A stretch of 64,000 nucleotides of DNA from Phlebiopsis flavidoalba (lineage: Eukaryota; Basidiomycota; Agaricomycetes; Polyporales; Phanerochaetaceae): positions 186,001 through 250,000 of the forward strand of contig JAOCPU010000048.1 of the NCBI GenBank assembly GCA_035772785.1. The letters run 5' to 3'. Positions 22,665-35,739 of this stretch are shown one piece after another. Each line of letters begins with the position of its first letter. Within the stretch, counting starts at the first letter, position 1. Position numbers and translations under genes: made by a program. The notes beneath the pieces are model-generated. The model made no database searches. It was not told the DNA's origin and worked only from the letters and a program-made list of their open reading frames with translations.

Positions 22665-23800
22665 TTTTCTCCTTCATTTATCATGTGTCTTTTTGTTTTT
22701 TTTTTTTTTTACCCGCACCACATAGACGTTTAGTTTCATCCCCTTTCACGCAGCGCAAACCCCTTGTCACTCGTGCCCCTTCTCTCTTCCCGGGTTCCCA
22801 GCCTAGCCTCACATTTTATCCTTCCCATTTACCCTCGACTCGGCCCATAGACTGTGAATCCCACATTTGTATACCGTAGACAAGAGATAGATTACTTGAA
22901 CCGGCGCTGCCATAGTTAGTATCATTCGAACTCACCGCTATATGTGCTCGGACATGCGTGTTAGCATCGTGGATGACTAAGCGAGCGGACGGCGCTTCGG
23001 GCAGGCTATGACGCTCATCCGCGTTCGCCGTGGCTTTGCGACCTGCCATCATCTGTGCAAACGACTATCTGACTTTGGTTGACTTCTAGGTGCTACCTTT
23101 CTCCTGTATAGCTTGTGAATGGCACATAGCAAGGAGACTGTCCATGAATGTGTCGCTGGGCGAGGCAGAGGCAGAGGAGAAGCTGGACTGGATGAGGTGC
23201 GGAGGCTTAGTCCTGAGGCCTGTTTTTCGGGGGGAACTTTGGAGAGCGGGAGGAGGGTCGAGCTATGGTGCGTATACGGGAATCATCTAAGACAACAAGG
23301 GTCCCAGTACTAATGCTCATGTCTAGGACAAAACTCCTTCCACGTCCACCCATCCCCACCCCCGTCCTGCACGCCACACCCCGAAGACGTCAAAGCGCCC
23401 CCCTCATCCCCCCGCACCCACCGGTAGAGCCCCACCCGGACGAGCTAAGGCCAGGTGAACTACAAAGCTGGACACAGAACCGCTCAGCTTTCGTGCTCAT
23501 ACCCAGTAGGTGAACCTTCTGCCTCCTCGCTCGCCGCGGTACGTGCGGCGTGCTCAATGTTGCATAGCGCCCCATGGCGGAGCGCGGAGCGGCAGGCAGA
23601 GAGAGCTGCATGATCTGCTTGGTGGAAATGTTCAGGAAAAGGAGGAGGTTGAGTTATTTCCAGGTACGGTGCTTTGGGGGTTATTTCAACCACCGGATGG
23701 TCCGAGGTCTAACAGGGGACGGTCAGCGGGGTACCATGATATCATCTCGGTGCTGTATCTCACGTTTGCCGAAGGAGGCGCATGCTAGCTGCTGCTGAGA
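22665..23800. other. Intergenic or unresolved coding-like stretch
   Basis: A T15 run sits at about 22696. From about 23090 there are short GC-rich frames with plausible splice sites (for example around 23510 and 23684), which may be 5' exons of the following unidentified gene. No domain could be recognised. Confidence 0.35.
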
Positions 23801-23814
23801 GTATCAGCTTGTCA

Positions 23815-25383
23815 AGCGGTTACGGGACTCCATGGGGGCGAGAGTCTTGAAGTACCTGTGGTCGCGGTCTGTTGAGGTGAGCTGTAAAAACCTATGTTTC
23901 CTGTGCAAGAGTATTTATGTATTCTTAGAGTTCTCACCAACGAATACTGGACGTTGTTGCCGATCCTGAATACATTCTGCGTCCTCGAGAAGTTGGCAAG
24001 ATGCCATACTATGCTATCTCCAATCTCTTGAATCGTTGGTTCTCGCACGACATGCCGAGGCGCTGCCATGCTCATACAGCACGTGTTTGACTATTTGTTT
24101 GTCCTCGGCATCAATAGCCGTTGTATATCTGGCTGCAGCGGTGATGTTCGCTGTATCTGTCTTATGCACATCTAGGCTGTTTTACCCGTCAAGTACAGGT
24201 TCTACTCTCGCGCAAAGACGAGGTCTCGGCGCCTTCAAGAGGAAGACGAAGAAGGCATGATACACTCGCTCTTCAAGAGTAGTCTGCCTGACATCTTATG
24301 ACGAAGAAGACGAGCGCACCCAGCACGTGATGGCGCCCGCCGAGTCTGTCGCGGATATTGTGTATTGATACGCCAACACAAGATACACAATGCACGAGAT
24401 AGACACCGCTGTGAAGCACCTTGGAAGAGGTTTCTCGCCCGAAGCCGTTTTACGACATGAACAACGAGACTGTCCTTCTCTGCAGACGAGAGCGAGACGG
24501 ACGCCTCGAGCCATGACAGACGAGCTCCAACGACCTGGTGGGCGAGTCCTCCCATACCAGCGATATCGACGCCGTACCGAGATGGAACTCCGATGAGCCA
24601 ACGCTAGTGTCAAAGCACGACCACGAAAAGACGTCACTCAAAGCACGGCCTCCGCAGGGCTTCCGGATCACCCCCTATGATCTGTACTTGCCCCCGGAGG
24701 CTGCAGATCCCCCCGGACGCGACCCTGCCAGACGCGACAACGCAGACACCATCGTGGGACGCCCGGCGCGCGGCGCGCCGCGAATGAACACATACGCGGG
24801 GGGCCCCTGCTGCTCGAGCGGGCGGACGAGCTGCTGGCGCGGGTACCGGCCGACGGACCCGCCGGTGAGCGTGCAGACGGATCATGGGCTCCGTTAACAG
24901 CGTCATGCGGACGTGGTCCGAGGACCCGTGCGCTCCTGGCCGCTAGCCCGACACCGGCAGAGTCGAGTACCGATGGTCGCAGAACCCCGGCGCGCGGTTG
25001 TGTTCCTGCAGCCGCCGTCGAGTACGAGGAGGACGAAGAGGACCAGGAGGCGGAAGAGGCGTGGGGAGAAGGAGGAGCTGCGAGCGGCGTGCAACCGGCG
25101 GCGGCTGCGGAAACCGAGGCGGATGGGGTCGATGGCGCTGGAGCGCAAGACGGTGGTGTCGGGCGCGGTGGTGGTGCTCGTGGTGGCGATCGCGCGGTGT
25201 ACGGCCTGGTTCCAGGCGACGACCCCGAGCGACAACCCCACTCGCATGCGGCGGGGGCGCGAGTTCCGGCGCGGCGGGCAGGTACGTCGGCGGGTTTGTC
25301 GTTGGCGGCGTCGGGGGGCCGGCTCTGGGACGGGCTCGGTGCAATGTGGCGCAGGCGTTGATTTCGCTCTGTGTCAGTTGTAG
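23815..25383 (+). CDS. Unidentified protein with probable C-terminal membrane anchor
   Basis: I do not recognise the family. Successive + strand segments behave like exons of one gene: LVKRLRDSMGARVLKYLWSR (about 23812), EEDEEGMIHSLFKSSLPDI (about 24239), EDERTQHVMAPAESVADIVY (about 24308), MHEIDTAVKHLGRGFSPEAV (24390), then ARPPQGFRITPYDLYLPPEA (24640-24700). Acidic and basic low-complexity stretches follow. Near the end is RKTVVSGAVVVLVVAIA (about 25147-25197), a single hydrophobic segment followed by a short polar tail. That arrangement suggests a tail-anchored membrane protein facing the cytosol. Several frame changes are needed and the 5' end is unknown. It could also be two genes. Confidence 0.4.
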
Positions 25384-25399
25384 TGGTCGTACGTAGGAG

Positions 25400-26339
25400 G
25401 GGCGCGGATGCGTGCCTGGATCTTATCTTTATCTTTACCGCTCTGCCGCGCTGAACTGTGACGTACAACGGACGTGTTTAATGGACCGGAAACGGGGCTT
25501 TAGGCCTGGTCACGAACGCCAATTTCGACGCGCGCGAGAATACAGCGGCGTTGCCAAGGCAGAAACGGCCCTCCGACTGGGGGGGGCGTCGCACTCCTTC
25601 CGTCTCTTGTCTTGCAACCACCACCGACACCACCACCTGTGTGCGCTCGCCAAGCTAATATGGCGCACGGCAAAGCGCATGTCCATCTCCAGCGTAAGGA
25701 GCCTCATCGCCCACCATGCCGACCTTTGTCCCGACACCCGGAGACCCGAGAAGTGGGTGCAGACATGCAGAACACGCCCGCGAGAGAGTTCTCAATGTGC
25801 GGTTAATCTGTCTAGATCGACAGCGCTTGGTTACGGACTGACTCCGCTGCAGATGCATCATTGAACATCGTTTCCTGTCCGTCAACAATCGACGCCGAAA
25901 ACAAGCGTTGCGAGGATGCCCTTGCGAGTGTGCGACAGACGAGTTCTGTACAGATTGAGTGCCATCCTAAGTATCTGTGCCCGTTCCATACCTAAGTAAC
26001 TCTTGCCCAAGAAACGTGCCGTGCATAGACAGTCAACAGGCCTGCTCGAAGAATCCTCGCCGACATGACCCGCCCTTCCTGGGGATTCTGAGTCGCAAAT
26101 GTCCTGTCAATTACATCACCACTCAACACACCGTGGAATAGACGTTTCGTCCTACAGATAATTACCCAACGTTCCCAGACCGTGTCGAACGCCTCTTCCT
26201 CAACGCTCGCCAGCAACACGCCTATAGCGTTGGCGCCCTGACGAGCTGCGCTGGGCGCCAGCGCACCCGAGGAGATCATCGCCGCAGAACTAAAGCGGCG
26301 GAGTGTCGGCCCAGTTCTCGCATCGTCAGCGTGCGTCAC
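25400..26339 (-). CDS. Hypothetical protein, possible multi-exon gene
   Basis: On the minus strand a frame from 26339 carries well-composed protein sequence (ALAPSAARQGANAIGVLLAS, then EEEAFDTVWERWVIICRTKR and DRTFATQNPQEGRVMSARIL). It ends near 25992 with ARHVSWARVT. Further plausible minus strand segments continue downstream (ILRMALNLYRTRLSHTRKGI around 25930). Codon composition looks coding, but no domain is recognised and boundaries are guesses. A degenerate transposon ORF is an alternative. Confidence 0.3.
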
Positions 26340-27250
26340 CTATTTCACCAATACTGCGTGCTTGCCGGATGCCGTTCACAACTCACTTATTACCTGACGA
26401 GTTAGATATCTCGCAGAAAGAACCCCCTGTCGAGGTTCATCAAGCATGACGCAACGATCCCTTCTCGCTGCTGCCACCGTAGTTCGCGCGGCGAGGAAAC
26501 ACAACGGAGGGTAGACGGCGCGTCCTTTGTTACTCACTCCGAGCGTGGTTTTTTTGTTGGCGTATTCGATGATGATTGCGTTTCAGGAGGCACCTTGTTG
26601 TTAAGTGCTTATTCGCGTGGCGGGAAGCCGCCATCGGACGCTGCGTTACCTCCGGTATGGGCTCCGATCCGGAAGCCTTCCTTCGAGGTTGGGGGTGTCA
26701 CCGTTTTCAGCGCCCAGCAAGGGCACCAGGTCTTGGGACCCTCCTCGATTCACACTTAGCACTCAGGGCAGTTTGCCCTCGCTTTTGACCTCTATTCACC
26801 CGCTCGGTTGGTTGCCCCGGGGGGGTGCAAGGCGAGCACCGAACTCAGGTTGCTCTAGATAGCCCTATGCCGTCTCATGAGCGACGATGGTTGTAAGCAG
26901 TGTTGCACGTATATGGTCGAGGAGGGTGGGGGACCATGTTGAGTGAAGGACCTTCTGTCAGTGACGGACATCGGAAAAGTAGTGTCTCTGATTATGGTAT
27001 TATTTTATGGTGGGCACTCATACAGAATGTAGCTGGTTCCGTCCCTGTCTCAAAGCAACCAAATCGCTCTCTACCCCATTGCATCAGTTTTCATAGCTCG
27101 TCATCAAGGTATCGCTGCCCCATCTTTCTTAAAATATTTTACCAATGACTGGACATGTTACTTATAGGAACCTGACGGGTCGACTTGATACCGGAGTAGA
27201 CACAATAATACCCAGGTATGATCTCAGCAACCTCTCTCTACTGTAAACTC
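26340..27250. other. Stretch without a recognised gene
   Basis: Short frames only; none with recognisable similarity. Confidence 0.4.
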
Positions 27251-27930
27251 CGTGCCTGAACGCACCGCAGTGTACAGCGTATCACCCAGCAACAACCTCA
27301 CTAACACCAATGCAAAATCGATCGTCGCCAGTACGTCCCCGACCCACACGACTTACACCACCCCAACACTAACACATCCCCAGCAAAACTCCCACCGCCT
27401 CTTCGACCTCTCCCCGACGACACCGCGCCCTCCCCGCCCTCCCACACCGCACACCTCTCCCGGCGTAGTTCTCCATCGTCGACGGTACGCTCCTCCTCTT
27501 CCCTTTTCATCCCAAATTGACACGAGGGATGCTGTAGTTCTTATCCCTCTTCGCCGCGCCTCGCCAAGCTCCCCGACGTCGACCCCACGGCCATGCAAAC
27601 GCCACCGCCGCGTGCGCGTCCGCGTCCGCGTCCAGCGGTCTCGTCGGCGCGGCGGTCCGACGCGTATGCGCAGCAGCTCTGCGCGCGGAGCCGGTCGAGC
27701 AGCCGGGCGGGGATCCCAGGGGAATGCGGGCGTCGTTTTTTTGTGGGTGGTGCGAGCCCACGACAACACGCTTGTAAGGGCGCGACGCCGTGCTAGGGCC
27801 ATGTGCCGAGAGTTTTGAGAGTCTGCAGGGGGTGCAGCAGTGGGCGGCGAGGGTGCTGCGAGGTTAGGGGGGCTGTGTGCGGCGGGGTTTTGTGGGTCGA
27901 GTTTGTTGCGTGTGGTGTAACTAATTCCGA
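27251..27930 (+). CDS. GC-rich coding-like segment, unidentified
   Basis: Strong GC bias and plausible intron boundaries (acceptor CCCCAG at about 27382, acceptor GTAG near 27537) suggest exons on the + strand. Readable pieces include FESLQGVQQWAARVL near 27815-27860. Frame changes prevent a single product and no domain is recognised. It may be the 3' part of a gene whose identity is lost to sequence errors. Confidence 0.25.
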
Positions 27931-30600
27931 GTTTTCGACGCTGTCAGGTCAAATTGTAGTAGTATACTCTCGCTTTTGTGTATTATACGCGCACTGGATG
28001 TAAATATAACGTGACGCGAGTGTTGATTACAATCTCACATCAGTGCGAGATCTAAAAACTTCCCATCGATTGAGCCTCTTGCATGGGTACCATTCCGATC
28101 CGAGCGCGCCTGCGCCACAGAGCCTATTCAATTTGATCGCCCAACAAGCAGCCCATTCCCGTCGAAGCCGTCGAGCGGCGCGCCAGCGACGATTTACACA
28201 CACCACCTTCCATCTCCGATCGCCGCTTTATTCTACAGCACCTCACTACTTACCTCGTATCCATAGACTAAAAATCTCTTGAAAACCCTTCATAGCATAC
28301 GTAAACACCTGCACTAACACTTCGTCTTAACCATATCCACTCTATAAAAAGTAACCACACCATCCACATCTATATCACCCTTCCATCAGAAAATTCATAT
28401 CATGTGAAACCATAACTCACAGCAGTCGACCGAGATATGGGGAGTATATAGCAGGCTCCGATGGATCGAGCTCTCGAGCTCGGCGAATCCTACCTCCGTC
28501 CTAAATAAAGTTGGTCTCCATACCTTCGCCTCTAACTAAAACCCTACCAGCCTCCCTCTGACGCTTACCTTCGCGCCAGGCCTTTTTTTTTCTCCGACGC
28601 CGCCTTCCTACGGCCGGCAACTCGTGACGCTCCCCCCTCCTCCGAGCGCCGACGGCGCATTCGCGAGCCAGCGGGACGCTACGCGCCGTCTGCAATCTCG
28701 CGGGCTGTCCGTCGCCTCCTCAAGCCGGTAAGGTTAACGCTCCTTGCCCATCCGTTGTCGTACTTTCCTCCTGGATTTTTTTTTTTTTCACCTACTCTGC
28801 GCCCCAATGATATACGTCTTGACAGACATACGGGCAGTGGCGGTGTCAGCGAGCTGCATCACGGTATGTGATAACCAGCGGGCTCGGGGGTGGGTAGGTT
28901 TTGCTCCCCAAAGTGCTGTCCTGGCGGAATAGAAGACGCGCTGGGGCCCTTCTAGAGGGACAGCCGGAGGCGGCATCCCCCCGCGGTCCATCTTCTGCGG
29001 CTCGGGTCAGCTCCGATCGCTCGAAGGGTGCTGCTCTGCGGTTCTTTCCGACGCCTCGCGACGGCCGCGCTTTATTTTGAGGGCACCTCTGGAGGCAACG
29101 ATATGCCTTCTTTATATTCTACCTCACTCCCCCCCCACCCCCCCTCATTTTCAGAGCCACCATCCTGTTGACTTCCCCCCCCCCTATTCCTCCGAGCGGG
29201 GGGACTCTTTTGACGGGCGTCATGGCGCACGTTATTGCCCGCGTCGAGAGCGAGCATGTCGTCGAACCGAGCTCAGTGAAACGTCGCCGCCGTTTATCTT
29301 TAACCTAACCCCCCACTTGTTCGCCTCCTACATCTCTCCCGAAGACATCCGCGTTTTTATCACCCGCGTCCGTCTCTTTTATGCCGACGCGCCGTGCGGT
29401 TCTGACGCGGCAGGTTGCGCACAGAACCTATTTGTGCCCCGCAACTAATCCCCACGCTACCTTCCCGCGCTCGACACGCGCAACACGCGCCCCGACCCGC
29501 AGCGCCGCGATGCGCTGTGCTGAGCAGTAAACGTACTCCGGGCCTGCCGCACCACGACCATGCCTCCGCTACCTTCGCTGCCACGCCAGCCTACCGCACG
29601 CAGCCAACGTCGGCGGTCGTGTTTGTATCCGCGTCCGCCCAGGTACCCTAGCCCGTCCTCTTCCGTCCCTCCTTCTGTGTAGCCATCTTTCTAATGGAAA
29701 GGTTCGGTGGTTGGATAACCGCCCTTATGGCCTGATATACGCCCCACCCCAGAAGATGAAAAACGACGTTGCCTGTGCGCGGTGGCGCGTGGTCTGTGTC
29801 GCGCTCCCTGGAAGATCCCTAAAAAGACTCACGCTCCTTCCAAATCGTACGCGCTCGCGCCCGCGCCTCGTCAAGGGGCGCGGATTTTCGCGCCCGCTCG
29901 GTGCGGGCATCTAACCCGCGCAGTCTGCGGGGGGCGGTATGCGGAGTTTATGTTATGTATGCGTGGATGCACGGTGCGTGATATGTCCCCCTTTTGCAAG
30001 GAAGAGGCTAGAGGCTGATGCAATAGTAGGCTCCTCCCGTGCGAGTGCGGAGGGCGAAGTGGGCAGCCTACGAGGGATTCGTGATCGTATCCGGGTTGGG
30101 AGTGTGTATGTTTGGGTTTTCTCGCCCGAGAAGAGGGGACAGGGCGCTCGTGAGTATCTGGTTGTTAATAGTTTGCTCAGAGTATGGATCGTGAGCGCAG
30201 CGATGAACGGTCTGTTCTGTGCTTTTCGATTTTTTTGGGCGGGGTGATGGGAGTGTAGTGCTTGTTGACAAGGCGGGTCCTGGGCTAAGCGGAGTGCCCA
30301 AGAACGCGTGAGGAGAAGTAGCGGTTGGGGAGTATACAACTGCGGTGGATGCTGTTGCGGGGACGACAAACTGTTTTTGATACAATGAGAATTTGGTGTT
30401 GAATCGGCGGAACGCCGTGCGCTCTTTCATTTTTATACCCTTTGCATAAACTCTAATACGGGACAAAGGTAGGACCAGATTGGCACGACCAACTCGCGCA
30501 GATACTACATCGACCAGCTGCTCGCTTGCTCGCAGAGACGAATCAACGGAGAAGCTCTGGCGCGCAAAAGGTAGTATAGTTTGCTTCTCCCCTTACCCAT
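27931..30600. other. Mostly non-coding, with patches of coding-like sequence
   Basis: No gene could be identified. A + strand patch around 29290-29450 (SYISPEDIRVFITRVRLFYA) reads like protein but stands alone. T runs occur at 28588 and 28778. Confidence 0.3.
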
Positions 30601-30609
30601 TCTGTTTTG

Positions 30610-31620
30610 ACTGAGCCATGCGGCAGCGTGGGCGGCGGGCTACGCATCGTAGCCCCACCGACACGGACACCCTGACTTTAGCTACTTTGCGAGCACAACA
30701 CCGGACAAGCGACGCCCGGCAGACACGATTTCCTGCGCGCCGTACTCTTCCTACATGGCTCGACTCCTATACGTCCCGCCCGCGCCCTCACCGCGTCTCG
30801 ACGCAGCCGCTCCTCGCGCTCGTAGAAACGCGCGATACGTCCTCGGCGATAGGTACGAATCCCCGCCCACCCTCCACACAAAAAGACTGAAAGCAAGGTA
30901 CAGCTAAGGCAAACATCAAAGAAGCCCTAACCACCCTCGTGCGCGAGCTGAAACGACACCGCGAGCGCCGAGGCGTACTGCACGCTCGGCGGGCGACCGT
31001 CGTGACCGCCCGCGCGCCGCGCACGGCCTCGGCGCGCGCTTCGGGCTGCAGGCCTGGGCGGCGCTGTTTGCGCCCCCCCGCGCCTGCGCTCGAGCGCGAG
31101 AGGACGGTGGATGAGGGGACTGAAGCGCGAGCTCACGCGGCGTGCTGCTGGGCGTTTTGTACATGTGCGCGGCGGGTGCGTGTGGGGTTTTCTCCTCTCT
31201 TTTTTGTGTAGGGGCTGATGGGGGGCAGGAGGGGCGATGGCGCCCCGGACGGCTGCGGCTACTGAATACGCAGGCCGGGACGCGTCTCGGACCGTGTCCG
31301 GACGTGCGTTTTCTTTCTCTGTGTCTATGTGGAGGTGGAGGCGCTGATGGTGATGGCAGGTGCTCGACACCCTCCGCCCGAGTGGGTCCACTCGCCGGCC
31401 GCTGTCCTCGTTCCTCGGGCTCATCGCTCCTGCGCGGGCCTGAGCACGCGCGCCACGGGCGCAGCTCGTCAAAGCCAATCGCGGCGGCGGAGAGAACGAT
31501 AGCGGTCGCGGACGCACGTTGGGCTGCTCCGTGCGGCGGGCGGCGTGGTCGAGGATGCGTGCGGAGGATACGACGAGGATGGTGAGGTGGAGGTGGACGA
31601 GAAGGGGAGGCGTGGGGCTA
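30610..31620 (+). CDS. GC-rich coding-like segment, possible membrane protein
   Basis: Very GC-rich sequence with blocks such as LGARFGLQAWAALFAP (about 31028-31080), the hydrophobic LLGVLYMCAAGACGVFSSLF (31142-31205) and SSFLGLIAP (about 31410) suggests a helical membrane protein on the + strand. Many frame changes are required and I could not match it confidently to a family. Start and end are envelopes. Confidence 0.25.
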
Positions 31621-33004
31621 GACGCCTAGCAGTTGGATGAGAAGGCGGGGTTGCGGGCGTAACGAGTTGGAGGTTGTTTGATCGGTTTGCGTCACGGGAA
31701 ACGTCAATCTGACTGCATTTATTTTAATTCCCTTTTTTGCCTGGCTAATGGATGGGATGTGGACTGCACCATACTCCCGGCGCCGTGAGTTCCTTTGCGT
31801 TCCGGTGGGCCTGCTCTGGCGGGCCCAGCTCGCGTCGCTCCGGCAGATGGAAAGTTACGCGGAGATAGGCTTCGTCTGTCCCCGGAACTGCAACCTTTAA
31901 TTGCACTCCTTGTGGGTCCTGGTGGGTAAGTGCCCCGAAACTCTGCATTATCGTCGTTTGAAGCTCTACGCCGCAATTTTCTCTCTTTTCAGACACTTGG
32001 AGCACGAACCCTTGGGTTCTCCCTACCAGCACTATGTTTGGCCGGCACGTGAGGAATTGCTGTAAAACCCCCAGCGGACAAGCGGCCCCCGAACAATGAG
32101 GATTCCGGCCAGACCCCCGTCGAGCACGAACCATCGGCCTCCTCTCGAATGGATCACCGTGATGCCCCAATTGCGCCCGCCGACACGCTGCTGATCCCCA
32201 CGCTTCTAGCCGTCACCTCCGCCACGCGCGCGCACGACGGCCCAGAAAGGCTTCATGTCATCCCGTCGACGGTGCACCGCGATCAACGCGGGCGCAGCCG
32301 CACGCCCACGGCGTCCGACCCTTTCGAACGTCGCGCGCGGGCCTTTCCTTCGCCTGGCGGATGCCCTCAACCTACCCTCCCCAGCCGACGCCGCGCCGTG
32401 CCGCCTCGTGCGGCGAGTTGCGATGGCGATAGCGGCGAACGGGACCGTGCAGGCCCACCGCACGACACCTTGTCCAGGCTGACCCCAGGCCACGGGACGT
32501 CTGACGACAGTAAGTCGGCCCCAAGAGGACAGGGCGCTGCCTGGCTCTGGGGAGGCGGCGCATACCGGCGGGTGCGACGGTGCGCCGCAATCTGAAACTC
32601 ATGGCAGGCCCGAATAGATCTGTGTGCTCGGGCCGGGGGGGTGGGGGGCGTCGAGCTTCACTTGCCAGGCACGGAGCCGAGGTCCCAGGGAGCCACGGCG
32701 ACGCAATGGCTCATTTGCCTACCGTGAACACGTGGGGGAAAAAACTCGTGACGACACGCCCGATGGCTGCTGTGACCGCGGGATGCACTATGGCAGAGGG
32801 TTTGGTGGCAGCGGCTGTTGGGCATGTTGTATAAGAAGCGCGCTGGGTGGGATGGAGGAACTTTCCCGTAGAACGCAAAATGTAGCCCGATGTGCATTCC
32901 AAAAAAACCCAAAAAAAAGGGGGAGAGGGGTCGCTTTGGCACGCGTGTTTTATACCCTACTCTTGGACTGATATGGAAGGGACAGGGGGAAAGGGGGGGG
33001 AGCC
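31621..33004. other. Intergenic stretch, no confident gene
   Basis: A minus strand frame at 31745-32170 has fairly protein-like composition (GVQLKVAVPGTDEAYLRVTF) but no recognisable domain or splice-joined neighbours. The sequence just before 33005 is G-rich (GGGGGGAG). Confidence 0.35.
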
Positions 33005-35354
33005 ATGTTCTTCTCAAACCGACAACAGCGATCAAGCTCCGTGGCGGCGTCCACGAAAGGGATCAGCGCTGAGCGGGATAGATAGGACGGGTATTCACGC
33101 GCGTGAACGCGGCCGTCCGCGCCGCAATGTATGGGCGCAGGAGGTGGACTGGTCCAGCATTCTCCCCGCGGCTTGTACCATATTCAATTCCTGTCGTTTA
33201 TTGGTCAGCGAGTAGACATTTCTTTTCATCGTTTTCGAACGTGAAAGAACGTCCGTGATCATAGCCCCACGCAGGACAAGGGCAAAACATTGGGCAAAAA
33301 ATAACGACGCGCGTCGCCGGCCTGCAGAAAGAACTCGGCAATGGACAGACCACCAGGTGTGTTCCCACCTCACCTAAATCGAGCTCAGTACTGATGACAC
33401 CGCTATTATCGTATAGTACAGTATTAGCCTTGACTGTGACATACATGATGAGTCGCCGCGCACCTTTCCAACGGTCCGGTAGCCCATTATATCCCACTTC
33501 CCTAGCCCGTACATCCTGATTGAACTCCCCTCGAACCTACTCCATCGCGGGTTTGTGGAGTCAGAACGGATATCCATTCCATCCAGGCTGATCACGCTTG
33601 GCGTATACGGGGGCACGTATCTAGTAGGCCGGCAACATCATGCTCCCGGCCATGGCTCTCCTCTGGGGCATCGTCACGACTCTACCAAGGTCGCGCTGAC
33701 CATTTCAATCCATAAGAGCACTCCCCTCACTCGCAATGTACCAGGACTGGTGACCTCTTATCCAGGCCTTTATCGCGTGCCGCTTCTTCATGGGGTTATT
33801 CGAGGAGTCCGGTATAGGCACAAATTAGCTTTCATACATTCAACACCCCTGACCACCCCCAGGCGGCCTCTCCCGGCCCCTCGCCCTGTACCTCTCCTCG
33901 TTCTACCCACGGCAGCACCTGCAGATCCGGTACGACCCACTCAATCTTTTCATACAACCCGGGCTGACCACAGGGGACCACTAGCATCTCCGCGTTCTTC
34001 GTGATGACGTCTTTGGCCGGTACGTCGTCAGAGCGCGTCGCGCACACGACCCCACGCTGAATGCAGCCTTGACACTGATAGCGCGCTTCGTCGGGCCTGC
34101 TCGCCGCGGCGATCGTCAAGATGGAGGTACGGGTCGTCGGCAGGGAAATGGAGAGGGAAGCGATTACTGCAGGCTGGGCGTGTCGGATCTTTATTCTCGT
34201 GGGTGGCCCACCCTCTAGCGGGTTTCTGGTCTGCGGCGCTGTGGCTGACGGCGCATGCAGGAGGGCCTCGTCACGGTGCTCGTCGGCATAGCGTCGCGTG
34301 TCTGGATCCTGGCCGCGGGATGTGTTCTCGGCCAAGTTTCTGAGACCTATGAGGAGCGCGCGTACGTGGCAGGAGGTGCTCCGCGAGTGACGGCGTGAAT
34401 CGCGGTATGAGGGCCAACGGCGATGCGTTCCGCTGGGGCCATGTGTGGGCGACGCTCAAGATGGCCGCATTTGGTGGTTTATGCTCGTAGCTGGGGTTCT
34501 TTACAAAACGGTATGTCTGGCGGGGCTAGCTCGTAACGATGCTAATCCTCGCTTTGCGAATACAGGTACCACCCCTGCTCGGACTGACATAGTACGTCCC
34601 AGCGACACGCCCGATCCCCGTATGCTTGACACCCAGCCAGCTTCACGCCGACCATCATCTCGAGCCTCGGCCTACACCGCCAACCGCCCGCACAGCTCAT
34701 GGGCGTCCCCGCCCTTTGCGCTCTCCTTCCTCCGTACGTCCCCCCTCCCTTTCCCCCTAACCACATTTCTACTAACCCACGGGCAGTCTCCCTCCTCACA
34801 CTACCACTACTCGGACCGCTTACAGCCCAAACGCGGCCTCACCCTCGGCTTCTTCGCGCTGCTGAGCAACAGCACACGGCTTTGCGCTCTTACTCGGTAC
34901 CTCATCCTCTCCTCCCCCCCCCTCCCTCACTAACAACCCACCCCTCCATAGGTTCCGAGAATGATAGCGCCGCTACGGCGCACTCTTCCTCGTCTTTCCC
35001 GGCACCTACGCCGCCCGCGCCGCCGCTCTGTCGACAGCATGGGTCGCGAACAACGCGGCGCCCAGCGCCCGCGCGTGCATCCGCCGCTCGCTTTGCTCAC
35101 TGTCTCGACGAACAGCGGCGGTGTGCTTGTGATGGCGACACGTGGCTTCTGGCCGCTCCGGCGTGGAGGACGGCGAGGGGACGGTGCTAGCTTGTGTTTC
35201 AGGTGGGGATTGTTGCTGTGTGCGGCGGGGAACTGGGGTGCGTGTTGTTCGTCGCGAATGAATCGGAAGTTTATGAAAGCATGGGGGAGTGTGCCCGGGG
35301 GATGGGGAACGGGCGAGGGGAGGATAGTGATTGTGGTTTGAGTATAAGCTGTAG
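33005..35354 (+). CDS. MFS transporter, anion:cation symporter (allantoate permease-like) type
   Basis: This is a secondary transporter of the plasma membrane, probably with 12 helices. Exon order matches fungal ACS-type MFS proteins: QEVDWSSILPA at TM1 (about 33137), DKGKTLG plus RVAGLQKELG (33265-33342, corresponding to the usual DKGNIGNARVAGLQ), YILIELPSNLLHR (about 33511), MALLWGIVTTL (about 33654), ACRFFMGLFEES (about 33774), LALYLSSFYPRQHLQIR (about 33879) and EGLVTVLVGIASRVWIL (about 34262). Late helices are GTYAARAAALSTAWVANNAA (35001-35060), NSGGVLVM...WLLAA and FQVGIVAVCGGELG (about 35196). At least seven short introns are visible. The acidic tail ends WFEYKL then TAG at 35352. The middle (about 34350-34980) is poorly resolved because of frame errors. 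Start at 33005 is tentative. The substrate is likely an organic anion or vitamin-like molecule, inferred from family only. Confidence 0.83.
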
Positions 35355-35739
35355 GTTGGTGGTCTTGTGCTGTGCGGTTGCTGGGTCTCGGTGTGGTGGG
35401 TAGGTATAGTGTTGGACGCTGTAATTTTTTCTGATAGTCTACGAGTATCCATGCGCTTGAGTTCACTTTACTGCAACTCGGGTCATGGACTGGCTGCTCA
35501 AGCTAGGAGGCCGTCCACACCTTTCACCTATCGCCCTCTTGGTACCCGCGGTGCCTTATCCCTGATGAACCCTACCAGTCATCGCCTAGACACTAGGTCT
35601 CCGCCGCCTTGCCAGCTGACTCCCTCCTGATCAGTTGTTCCCTTCTCCTTACCAGATTCATTCTGCCTCTCGGGCTCTCTCTCAATACATACATCTGGCA
35701 GCGCGTAGTATATCTAACCACTCATAAACATACCTGCAC

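Noticed and set aside
23570..23660. RING-like CMIC motif in a short + strand frame
   Set aside because: Only two cysteines; the remaining zinc ligands are absent.
24668..25468. 266-codon minus strand frame
   Set aside because: Arg/Pro/Ala-rich antisense frame over a GC-rich + strand coding-like region; no recognisable domain.
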